Assembly (NCBI GenBank): GCA_964532875.1
Contig: CAZHIZ010000205.1
Span: 1 to 5,800 of the forward strand
Source of the DNA: Caldithrix sp964532875
GTDB lineage: Bacteria > Calditrichota > Calditrichia > Calditrichales > Calditrichaceae
DNA: 5,800 nt
Reading direction: 5' to 3'
A program made the position numbers and the translations under genes. Shown piece by piece: positions 1 through 5,800 of this stretch (the first letter of the stretch is position 1; each line of letters opens with the position of its first letter). Under the pieces are notes generated by a model. The model did not search any database. It was given only the letters and a program-made list of their open reading frames with translations, and had not been told where the DNA came from.

Positions 1-35
1 TAACGAATAACGAATAACGATTATCGATTAACGAA
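1..35. repeat. TAACGAA heptamer tandem repeat, five units
   Basis: Five consecutive 7-base units are visible. Units 1, 2 and 5 are TAACGAA, unit 3 is TAACGAT and unit 4 is TATCGAT. The array may continue upstream because the window opens inside it, and it ends abruptly at TCCGGCC. It lies in non-coding DNA about 180 bases before ridA. Its function is unknown; short heptamer arrays are found between genes in several bacterial groups, for example the STRR repeats of filamentous cyanobacteria. Confidence 0.75.
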
Positions 36-93
36 TCCGGCCACTTGATTTACATTGGTGCCATTGCTATTTTCGTTTAGATGAGTGTTCGCA

Positions 94-124
94 TTTGTCC
101 GACCTCGGAAAGAGCATAGAATTG
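94..124 (+). promoter_or_regulatory. possible Bacteroidota-type promoter for ridA
   Basis: TTTG at 94-97 is followed after 19 bases by TAGAATTG at 117-124. This matches the Bacteroidota-type TTTG / TAnnTTTG promoter with one mismatch (A for the first T of TTTG), at an accepted spacing. Transcription would start near 130 and leave a leader of about 80 bases before ridA. The motif is short and degenerate, so this is only a candidate. Confidence 0.3.
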
Positions 125-195
125 CCGGAAAAAGTTTTTTGGGCGAACGGTCGGATGTTAAGAAGGATGGAAGCACAGTAGATAATTCCCAAGTA

Positions 196-202
196 GGAAA
201 GG
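196..202 (+). promoter_or_regulatory. ribosome binding site of ridA
   Basis: GGAAAGG lies 10 bases before the ATG at 213. An earlier ATG at 206 is in another frame and does not encode the RidA sequence, so this purine tract supports 213 as the start. Confidence 0.6.
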
Positions 203-212
203 AAAATGTTTC

Positions 213-590
213 ATGAAAGCGATTCAAACCAAACTGGCCCCGCAGCCCATCGGGCCCTATTCGCAAGCCGTGGAATCCAACGGATTCATATTCACTTCCG
301 GGCAAATTGCCATAAATCCCCAAACCAATGCCTTGATCGAAGGAGATGTCACGGCTCAGGCCAAACAGGTTTTTGAGAATTTAAAGGCCGTGTTGGAAGC
401 CGCCGGTTCCGATTTGAACCATGTGGTCAAAACGACGATCTTTTTGCAAGATTTGGGCGATTTCACCCGGGTTAACGAAATTTACGCTACCTATTTCGGG
501 AAAGCGGCTCCGGCACGTTCAACCGTGCAAGTGGCGCGTTTGCCTAAGGATGTTTTGATTGAAGTGGATTGCATTGCCGAGAAGAAATGA
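213..590 (+). CDS. ridA: RidA family reactive intermediate/imine deaminase
   Basis: This 125-residue protein has the normal full length of the RidA (YjgF/YER057c/UK114) family. Characterised members are cytoplasmic homotrimers that hydrolyse the reactive enamine/imine 2-aminoacrylate and related intermediates, released by PLP enzymes such as threonine/serine dehydratase, to 2-ketoacids and ammonia. Visible family motifs are the N-terminal APQPIGPYSQA (residues 9-19), TSGQI (28-32), and RSTVQVARLP (102-111) followed by IEVDCIA (116-122). Arg102 matches the arginine that binds the substrate carboxylate (Arg105 in enteric RidA), and Glu117 matches the conserved glutamate that positions water. 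The cysteine found two residues after that arginine in enteric RidA is Thr104 here, a common variation. The ATG at 213 has a good ribosome site and the protein starts at the usual family position. The stop sits one base before the lipid kinase start, so the two are likely coupled. Family assignment is secure; the physiological substrate is inferred from the family. Confidence 0.95.
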   Translation: MKAIQTKLAPQPIGPYSQAVESNGFIFTSGQIAINPQTNALIEGDVTAQAKQVFENLKAVLEAAGSDLNHVVKTTIFLQDLGDFTRVNEIYATYFGKAAPARSTVQVARLPKDVLIEVDCIAEKK

Positions 591-591
591 G

Positions 592-1461
592 ATGAATTAC
601 TATTTTATCGTAAATCCGGCCTCGGGACGCGGTAAAGGTTTGGGCATCGGACGCGAATTGGAAGAGCGCTTGCAGTATTTGGACCTGGACTTTCGTCTGG
701 TTTACACCAAAGCCCCGGGACATGCCATCGAATTGGCCCGCAAAGCTGTTGAATCGTTCGAGTGTATTGTGGCCGTGGGCGGCGACGGAACATTAAACGA
801 AGTCGTTAACGGTCTGGGTGAAAGCGGTGCTTATCTGGGACTTTTGCCGGTGGGTAGCGGAAATGATTTTGCACGGGCCGTTTCACTGGAAACAAAATTG
901 GACCGGGCCTTACACACGCTGTTGCGGGGCGAAGTGCGCCGCATTGACCTGGGAAAAGCCAACGGACGTTATTTTCACAACGGATTGGGTATTGGATTCG
1001 ATGCCCATGTGGTGCACAATAGTTTACGTGTTAAACGTTTACGCGGTAACGCCATTTATCTCTACTCGGTTTTACGTACGCTGCTCAAATATCGGCCGAT
1101 CCCTCTAAGAATAGAATACAATAATCAAACGCACACGTCCGATTATTTTATGGTAACCGTGGGGAACGGCACCTCTTTAGGCGGGGGCTTCCGTTTAACA
1201 CCCGATGCCCGCCTGGACGACGGTCTTTTTGATGTGTGCCTGATCAACAACATGCCCATGCCGTCTGTTTTGCGCAATTTAATTAAGGTGTACAGCGGCA
1301 AGCACAAAGAAGACCCGCGTGTAAAAATCGTGCGCAGTGAGGGTTTGAAAATCCGTTCCGAAGAACCGTTTGCCGTGCATGTGGACGGTGAATTGTTAAG
1401 CATGAATCTAAGAGAATTGCAGGTGGAAATGATTCCGCAGGCCTTGCGCGTTTTTTGTTAA
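592..1461 (+). CDS. YegS/DgkB-type diacylglycerol kinase family lipid kinase
   Basis: This 289-residue protein belongs to the diacylglycerol kinase catalytic-domain family, which includes YegS, DgkB and BmrU. These enzymes transfer phosphate from ATP to a lipid hydroxyl such as diacylglycerol at the inner face of the membrane. Visible motifs are NPASGRGKG (residues 8-16), the nucleotide-binding GGDGT (63-67) followed by NEVVNG, and PVGSGNDFAR (86-95). Further on are GGGFRLTPDARLDDG (197-211), whose aspartates correspond to the region holding the catalytic base of DgkB, and HVDGE (263-267). All core motifs are intact and the length is typical. The frame is open upstream to an ATG at 559, but those 11 extra residues are encoded inside ridA and are unlike the family, whereas the ATG at 592 begins with the expected MNYYFIVNP. 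A weak GAGAAG at 579-584 and the one-base gap after the ridA stop suggest translational coupling. The exact lipid (diacylglycerol, phosphatidylglycerol, sphingoid base) cannot be told from sequence alone. Confidence 0.93.
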   Translation: MNYYFIVNPASGRGKGLGIGRELEERLQYLDLDFRLVYTKAPGHAIELARKAVESFECIVAVGGDGTLNEVVNGLGESGAYLGLLPVGSGNDFARAVSLETKLDRALHTLLRGEVRRIDLGKANGRYFHNGLGIGFDAHVVHNSLRVKRLRGNAIYLYSVLRTLLKYRPIPLRIEYNNQTHTSDYFMVTVGNGTSLGGGFRLTPDARLDDGLFDVCLINNMPMPSVLRNLIKVYSGKHKEDPRVKIVRSEGLKIRSEEPFAVHVDGELLSMNLRELQVEMIPQALRVFC

Positions 1462-1497
1462 TGTCGTCTTTAGTGGTAAAATTAGAAAAAGCAACAG

Positions 1498-2127
1498 ATG
1501 ATCAAAATTCTTATTGCCGATGATCATGCCATTGTGCGTGAAGGATTGAAACAAATTGTAGCTCAAGAAACCGATATGCGCGTTGAAGGCGAAGCCGCAA
1601 CCGTGGACGATTTACTGCGGTTATTGGAACGTGAGAGCTGGAGCGTACTGGTGTTGGATATCAATATGCCGGGGCGTAGCGGTTTGGATGCCTTAAAAGA
1701 AATCAAACAGCGTTTTCCCAATGTGCCTGTTTTGATTTTAAGTATTTACGGCGAAGAACAATACGGTCTGATGGCTTTCAAGGAAGGGGCGGACGGTTAT
1801 TTGCACAAGGTAAGCGCCCCGGAAGAATTGATTAATGCCATCCGTAAAATTGTAAACGGCGGCAAATACGTTAGCCCGGCTTTGGCCGAGAAATTGGCCG
1901 ATTCGTTTTACGGGCAAAAGCCGCAAATGCCGCACGAGTTGCTTTCCATGCGCGAACATCAGGTTCTGTGCATGATTGCCGAAGGAAAATCGGCTGAGCG
2001 CATTGCCAACGAACTTTCCATCAGCATTCACACGGTGTATTCCTACCGCAATCGAATTCTGCAAAAACTGCATTTGAAATCCAATGTGGAATTAACCAAG
2101 TATGTCATGGAAAATAAATTGATTTAG
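1498..2127 (+). CDS. NarL/LuxR-family two-component response regulator
   Basis: This 209-residue cytoplasmic transcription factor has the standard two-domain layout. An N-terminal receiver domain (about residues 1-120) shows the acidic pair Asp8-Asp9, phosphoacceptor Asp54 in LDINMPGRSG, Ser82 at the switch position and Lys104 in YLHKVSAP, so it looks competent for phosphorylation. A linker leads to a LuxR/NarL helix-turn-helix (about 148-209) beginning LSMREHQVL, with the recognition region around IANELSISIHTVYSYRNRI (169-187). The length is typical of NarL/UvrY/RcsB-type regulators. No in-frame ATG, GTG or TTG lies between the preceding stop and the ATG at 1498, but the ribosome site is poor (only AGAAAAAG at 1484-1491). 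It follows the lipid kinase by 36 bases and could be read from the same transcript. No histidine kinase gene is present in the window, so the partner and regulon are unknown. Confidence 0.95.
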   Translation: MIKILIADDHAIVREGLKQIVAQETDMRVEGEAATVDDLLRLLERESWSVLVLDINMPGRSGLDALKEIKQRFPNVPVLILSIYGEEQYGLMAFKEGADGYLHKVSAPEELINAIRKIVNGGKYVSPALAEKLADSFYGQKPQMPHELLSMREHQVLCMIAEGKSAERIANELSISIHTVYSYRNRILQKLHLKSNVELTKYVMENKLI

Positions 2128-2131
2128 GCCG

Positions 2132-2154
2132 TGCCGATCGGCAGTTGGTCGGCA
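2132..2154 (+). other. hairpin after the response regulator gene
   Basis: TGCCGA (2132-2137) pairs with TCGGCA (2149-2154) across an 11-base loop. Alternatively the 12-base perfect palindrome TGCCGATCGGCA (2132-2143) can form. It begins five bases after the stop codon of the response regulator, where a terminator or 3' end processing signal would be expected. No T-run follows, so it is not a standard intrinsic terminator; mRNA stabilisation is an alternative. Confidence 0.35.
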
Positions 2155-2186
2155 ACCGTGATTCTTCGACAAACGCGTTTTCATTC

Positions 2187-2211
2187 TTGGAAAAAAAGAA
2201 ATGTATCTTTG
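2187..2211 (+). promoter_or_regulatory. Bacteroidota-type promoter for the tricorn protease gene
   Basis: TATCTTTG at 2204-2211 is an exact match to the TAnnTTTG -7 element recognised by the primary sigma factor of Bacteroidota. The -33 element is less clear: TTG at 2187-2189 is only 14 bases upstream, while a TTTTC at 2178-2182 sits at a more usual distance. Transcription would start near 2218 and give a leader of about 105 bases before the ATG at 2326. The position in the largest intergenic gap, after a hairpin and before a single large gene, supports the call. Confidence 0.5.
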
Positions 2212-2313
2212 CCCGATGTGTGGAAATGGGTCAAAGCGAATGACTTACAAAAATGAAACTTCCGCGAATGGTTTAGCGTAAGCACTGTTTGTTAATGAGG
2301 TTTTTAACGGAAA

Positions 2314-2318
2314 AGGAG
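2314..2318 (+). promoter_or_regulatory. ribosome binding site deciding the tricorn start
   Basis: AGGAG lies one base before an ATG at 2320 and seven bases before a second in-frame ATG at 2326. Only the latter spacing is workable, so 2326 is taken as the start. It yields a signal peptide beginning MKSW rather than MIMKSW. Confidence 0.75.
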
Positions 2319-2325
2319 AATGATC

Positions 2326-5300
2326 ATGAAGAGTTGGTCCGTTCAACGTTTACTTGCCATTATTCTTTTTGTTTTTACCCTACCTTTATTTGCCCAACCG
2401 GTTACGCCTTTAATGCATTACCCGGATGTCCATGGCAATTGGGTTGTTTTTGTAGCCGAAGGTGATATCTGGAAAGTTCCCGTTACCGGAGGTGAAGCCA
2501 TTCGTTTAACAATGAATGACGGGGAAGAAACTTTCCCAAAATTTTCACCTGACGGCAAGTGGATTGCCTTTACCGGCGAATATGACGGCAATCCGGACGT
2601 GTACATTATGGACGTGTATGGCGGGCACATTAAGCGCTTGACCTACCATCCCGGTTATGATCGGGTTGTTGGCTGGGATGCGGCTCATAATAAAATCATT
2701 TTCAGTTCTTCCCGTTTAAGTTACAGCCGGTTCACCCGTCTCTTTACCGTTAACCCGGACGGAACCGACTTAAAACCGTTGATTTTGCACGAAGCCGCTC
2801 AGGGCAGTTTTAGCCCGGACGGCAGTAAAATCGCGTACAATCGGGTTTCGCGGGAATTTCGTACCTGGAAACGTTACAAAGGCGGTACGGCGCAGGATAT
2901 TTACATTTTCGATTTTAAGAAAATGAAAGATCGAAAAATTACCCATTTTAAAGGGACGGATCGCCTGCCCATGTGGATCGGAGACAAGATTTATTTTTCG
3001 TCCGATCGTGACGGTATTCTGAATATTTATGCCTATGATACGCACAGCGAAAAAATTACGCAGATTACGCACCACAAAAAGTACGACGTGCGCTTTCCCA
3101 GTTCAGACGGACGCTTCATTGTGTACCAATTGGGTGGCGATATTTACGTATTGGATACCCTTCATCCTCAGCCGCGCAAGATCAATATTACCATTCGCAG
3201 CGATGCACCCGAATTGAGACCCTATCTTAAAAATGTAAAAGATTACGTAACGCACATCGATATTTCACCTAACGGGAAGCGGGCGCTTCTTATTGCACGC
3301 GGGGAAATTTTTACCGTTCCGGCCAAAGAAGGTCCCGTTCGGGATTTAAGCAATACCCCGGGTTCCCGGGAAAAGGATGCGGTCTGGTCTCCGGACGGCA
3401 AATTCATTGCTTATTTTTCCGATGCCGACGGAGAATACCAATTGTATTTAATCGATCCCTTGGGCCGAAAAGAGCCGCGTAAATTAACCACGTTTAAATC
3501 GGGGTATCGTCATTCGTTGCGCTGGTCACCCGATAGTAAAAAATTGGCCTTTACCGATCAAACACTTACGTTGTACTACTACGATATTCCGGCGAAAAAA
3601 TTGGTAAAGGTGGACAAAGCCAAATTCGAGAACATCGATGTTTCCGTCGATAAAAAAGAAATTTACGATTTCAGTTGGTCGCCGGACAGCCGTTTTATTG
3701 CCTATTCCAAAATGGATTCCACCTTGGTCAACAAAATGTACATCTACTCTTTGGACGACGGTTCCATTCATTGTATTAGCGAAGGTTTGTTTAACGATTT
3801 CAATCCGGTTTTTACCAAAGACGGTGAGCACCTGTTATTTATTTCCAATCGACGTTTCGATCCCACTTTCGGGGATATCGAGTGGGAAATGGTGTACAAA
3901 AATCTGGCGGGAATTTATGCCTACACCTTGCGAAAAGACGGGCCGGCTTTGTTTCCTTTACAAAGCGACGAACAGGAAATCACCCCTATTCCCGAGAAAA
4001 AAGCCAAATCCGTTAAAAAAACGAAAAAAGTACGCATCGATTTTAAGGGTCTTCTGCAACGTGTGGAAGCCTTCCCCTTGAAACGAGGTAATTATCGTCA
4101 ATTGCAAGTCAATGAATCGGCGGTTTTTTATTTGAACAAAGACAACGGCGATTTCAACCGCTTCGAATTTCGCTCCGTGGGCCCGCGCGATTTGTTCGCC
4201 TTTGATTTCAAGAAGAAAAAAGAACGCACCATTTTAAAAGGCATTAACGATTATCGACTTTCGGCAGACGGTAACACCATTATTTTTAAAAAGAATAAAA
4301 AGGTGGGTCTGGTCAAGGCCACGGCTGAAAATGCCCAGGGCAATATGTTGCGTTTGGATGATCTGAAGATGTGGTTTGTACCGGCTGCCGAATGGCAACA
4401 AATTTACCATGAAGCCTGGCGTACCGAACGGGATTTTTATTACGAACCGGGAATGCACGGTCTGGATTGGAATGCCATGTACGCCAAATACGAACCGCTA
4501 TTAAAACGGGCTGTGTGCCGTCAGGACGTGCGATACGTGATCGGTGAATTGATCGGCGAGCTGGCTTCTTCCCATACGTACGTTTACGGCGGTGATATTG
4601 AACGCAAAGCCAAACGCGTTAATGTGGGATTGTTAGGAGCGGATTATACGGTTGATACCAAGCATCATTTGTATCGTTTTAAGAAAATTTATGAAGTACC
4701 CGATTGGCTTAAAAATACCATGCCTCCGCTCTTCGGGCCGCAAAAACCGGTGCATGCCGGCGATTATTTGCTCAAGGTAAACAATGTTCCGGTAACGACG
4801 GATAAAAATATTTACAGTTATTTTATCGATCTGGCCGGCAAGCAAGTCAGCTTAACGGTTAACGATAAACCCACTTTAAAAGGTGCGCGTACATTTATGG
4901 TCAAACCGACCTACAGTGAATATTTTCTGCGCTACCTAAATTGGGTGGAACATAACCGCCAGGTTGTGGATAGTGTTTCGCACGGATTGATCGGTTATTT
5001 GCATTTACCCGATACCTATGTGGGCTCCGCGCGGATTTTTCCCAAATATTATTATTCCCAGACCCGCAAAAAAGGATTGATTGTGGACGGTCGCTACAAC
5101 GGCGGCGGTTTGGATCCGGATATTTTTTTAGAGCGTCTGGCTAAAAAACCGTTGTCTTATTGGACGCGCCGCTATTCGCATGACTATTTTATGCCCTGGA
5201 TGGCCAACAATGCCCATTTGGTTTGTTTGACCAATAAGCAGGCCGGCTCCGGCGGGGATGAATTGCCTTTTCTGTTCCGCGAAAAGAAAATGGGCAAGAT

Positions 5301-5598
5301 TATCGGAACACGCACCTGGGGCGGTTTGATCGGCTATTCCGCCGACTACAAATTGATTGACGGTGGGGTAATTACCATGCCGGATTACCGCATTTACACT
5401 AAAGACGGTAAATGGGTTGTGGAAAACGAGGGCATTACGCCGGATATCGTTCTGGACAACGATCCGGTACAAATGTCCAAAGGATACGATGCCCAATTAA
5501 TGAAGGGTGTGGAAGTATTGATGAAAGAAATCAAACAAGATCCCAGACCTTGGCCCAAACACCCGCCTTTTCCGGAAACGCAGCCCTGGTTAAAATAG
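2326..5598 (+). CDS. exported tricorn-like S41 family serine protease
   Basis: This 1090-residue protein is a full-length homologue of tricorn protease (peptidase family S41B), the large peptidase that cuts oligopeptides into short pieces in Thermoplasma. A signal peptide is visible: MKSWSVQR, a hydrophobic stretch at residues 9-22, then likely cleavage after Ala23 (LFA/QP). This predicts a periplasmic or exported protein, unlike the cytoplasmic archaeal enzyme. Two beta-propellers follow (about 25-300 and 305-660), with SPDG-type repeats at about 73, 162, 312, 354, 400, 451 and 496, and a lysine-rich linker (558-570). A helical C1 segment (about 680-755) is followed by a PDZ domain (about 768-868) and the C2 catalytic domain (about 870-1060). 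Ser749-His750, Ser975 in NKQAGSGGD and Glu1033 in VENEGITPD match the catalytic tetrad Ser745/His746/Ser965/Glu1023; GGG (926-928) fits the oxyanion loop. It is therefore predicted to be active. The start at 2326 is set by AGGAG seven bases upstream. The gene probably has its own promoter. Cleavage specificity is not determined. Confidence 0.93.
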   Translation: MKSWSVQRLLAIILFVFTLPLFAQPVTPLMHYPDVHGNWVVFVAEGDIWKVPVTGGEAIRLTMNDGEETFPKFSPDGKWIAFTGEYDGNPDVYIMDVYGGHIKRLTYHPGYDRVVGWDAAHNKIIFSSSRLSYSRFTRLFTVNPDGTDLKPLILHEAAQGSFSPDGSKIAYNRVSREFRTWKRYKGGTAQDIYIFDFKKMKDRKITHFKGTDRLPMWIGDKIYFSSDRDGILNIYAYDTHSEKITQITHHKKYDVRFPSSDGRFIVYQLGGDIYVLDTLHPQPRKINITIRSDAPELRPYLKNVKDYVTHIDISPNGKRALLIARGEIFTVPAKEGPVRDLSNTPGSREKDAVWSPDGKFIAYFSDADGEYQLYLIDPLGRKEPRKLTTFKSGYRHSLRWSPDSKKLAFTDQTLTLYYYDIPAKKLVKVDKAKFENIDVSVDKKEIYDFSWSPDSRFIAYSKMDSTLVNKMYIYSLDDGSIHCISEGLFNDFNPVFTKDGEHLLFISNRRFDPTFGDIEWEMVYKNLAGIYAYTLRKDGPALFPLQSDEQEITPIPEKKAKSVKKTKKVRIDFKGLLQRVEAFPLKRGNYRQLQVNESAVFYLNKDNGDFNRFEFRSVGPRDLFAFDFKKKKERTILKGINDYRLSADGNTIIFKKNKKVGLVKATAENAQGNMLRLDDLKMWFVPAAEWQQIYHEAWRTERDFYYEPGMHGLDWNAMYAKYEPLLKRAVCRQDVRYVIGELIGELASSHTYVYGGDIERKAKRVNVGLLGADYTVDTKHHLYRFKKIYEVPDWLKNTMPPLFGPQKPVHAGDYLLKVNNVPVTTDKNIYSYFIDLAGKQVSLTVNDKPTLKGARTFMVKPTYSEYFLRYLNWVEHNRQVVDSVSHGLIGYLHLPDTYVGSARIFPKYYYSQTRKKGLIVDGRYNGGGLDPDIFLERLAKKPLSYWTRRYSHDYFMPWMANNAHLVCLTNKQAGSGGDELPFLFREKKMGKIIGTRTWGGLIGYSADYKLIDGGVITMPDYRIYTKDGKWVVENEGITPDIVLDNDPVQMSKGYDAQLMKGVEVLMKEIKQDPRPWPKHPPFPETQPWLK

Positions 5599-5610
5599 CC
5601 GGTTGGATTT

Positions 5611-5633
5611 TCGATGGATTTTAAATTCATCGA
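5611..5633 (+). other. stem-loop just after the tricorn gene
   Basis: TCGATGGATT (5611-5620) pairs with AATTCATCGA (5624-5633) over a TTA loop, giving ten pairs including one G-T wobble. It starts 12 bases after the stop codon. No T-run follows, so it is more likely a 3' end stabiliser or part of a compound terminator than a terminator by itself. Confidence 0.5.
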
Positions 5634-5645
5634 CTGCCGAAGAAT

Positions 5646-5666
5646 GGGAACTCGGAGTTAGGAACT
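5646..5666. repeat. degenerate heptamer repeat GGGAACT-type
   Basis: Three consecutive 7-base units are visible: GGGAACT, CGGAGTT and AGGAACT. The core GGAACT recurs exactly in units 1 and 3. The tract lies between the two downstream hairpins in non-coding DNA. It is short, so the periodicity could be accidental. Confidence 0.4.
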
Positions 5667-5695
5667 GGGCACTGTTTCGGCAGTGCCCTGATTTT
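5667..5695 (+). terminator. intrinsic terminator between convergent genes
   Basis: GGGCACTG (5667-5674) pairs perfectly with CAGTGCCC (5681-5688). The six-base loop TTTCGG can close further to a UUCG tetraloop through a U-G pair. TGATTTTC follows, giving a short T-run on the + strand. It lies about 70 bases after the tricorn stop codon and directly beyond the stop of the likely convergent - strand gene. On the - strand no T-run follows, so it should act mainly for the + strand. Confidence 0.65.
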
Positions 5696-5800
5696 CAATC
5701 CGGCAGGGGGAACGCATCTTTGTCCCGTTTTTCGTTAATGGTAAGGGGTAATGGTTCGTCAGTAGCCGAATCTTCGATGTTGTGGGAAGAAGGGCCCGAT
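5695..5800 (-). CDS. C-terminal end of a convergent gene, partial
   Basis: Reading the - strand from the window edge, 34 codons are open and end in TGA (complement of 5695-5697). The peptide ends in TINEKRDKDAFPLPD and is hydrophilic, acidic and proline-containing, like a disordered C-terminal tail. Nothing on the + strand is open through this stretch, and the terminator hairpin sits right after the stop, as expected for convergent genes. I do not recognise the family. A random 34-codon open frame reaching the edge is not rare, so this remains tentative. Confidence 0.4.
   Translation of the reverse strand, partial: SGPSSHNIEDSATDEPLPLTINEKRDKDAFPLPD

Noticed and set aside
21..323. 100-codon open frame on the - strand over the ridA leader and start
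   Set aside because: It overlaps the secure ridA gene in antisense and its translation shows no recognisable motif or protein-like character.
559..591. Upstream ATG extending the lipid kinase by 11 residues into ridA
   Set aside because: The extra residues are ridA coding sequence read in another frame. The family begins at the NPASG strand right after the ATG at 592.
1454..1484. Possible promoter (TTTG at 1454, TAAAATTA at 1477) for the response regulator
   Set aside because: The -7 element has two mismatches to TAnnTTTG and the implied leader would be only a few bases. Spacing is right but the match is too weak.
2138..2145. The octamer TCGGCAGT occurs here and again at 5677-5684, both after genes
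   Set aside because: Two copies of an 8-mer in hairpin-rich DNA can arise by chance, and the surrounding sequences do not match.
2320..2325. ATG at 2320 as the protease start
   Set aside because: It is only one base after the AGGAG ribosome site. The ATG at 2326 has the workable seven-base spacing.
3526..3831. Antisense open frames inside the protease gene, here and at several other places
   Set aside because: They lie opposite a gene with continuous family-level motifs and show no family features of their own.
5716..5722. ATCTTTG near the right edge resembling the promoter box at 2204
   Set aside because: The required TA is replaced by CA and no + strand gene follows; the segment is part of the open - strand frame.

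Overview
The window holds four complete protein genes, all on the + strand. In order they are a RidA/YjgF-type deaminase (213-590), a YegS/DgkB-type lipid kinase (592-1461), a NarL/LuxR-type response regulator (1498-2127), and a very large exported tricorn-like S41 protease (2326-5598). A short open frame on the - strand (5695 to beyond 5800) looks like the C-terminal tail of a convergent gene that is cut by the window edge. I see no RNA gene, CRISPR array, insertion sequence or phage gene.

The organism is probably a bacterium of the Bacteroidota/Calditrichota/Ignavibacteria (FCB) assemblage. Three things point that way: a signal-peptide-bearing tricorn homologue, an exact TAnnTTTG promoter box (TATCTTTG, 2204-2211) of the kind used by the Bacteroidota primary sigma factor, and moderate base composition with heptamer-periodic intergenic DNA. 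This is inference from style; no marker gene is present.

Layout. 1-212 is non-coding: it starts in a TAACGAA heptamer tract, then carries a possible promoter and a clear ribosome binding site for ridA. ridA and the lipid kinase are one nucleotide apart and almost certainly co-translated. The response regulator follows after 36 bases and may share the transcript. A gap of 198 bases (2128-2325) holds a small hairpin and then the best promoter of the window, so the protease is probably its own transcription unit. After the protease, 5599-5694 contains two hairpins, the second a good intrinsic-terminator candidate lying between convergent genes.

Functionally this is mostly a housekeeping neighbourhood: enamine/imine damage control, lipid phosphorylation, an orphan transcriptional regulator, and peptide degradation outside the cytoplasm. 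No pathway visibly joins the four genes. I did not find a convincing undescribed system. The items most worth a second look are the export and apparent S1-pocket substitution of the tricorn homologue, the competing hairpins downstream of it, and the two heptamer-periodic tracts flanking the cluster.
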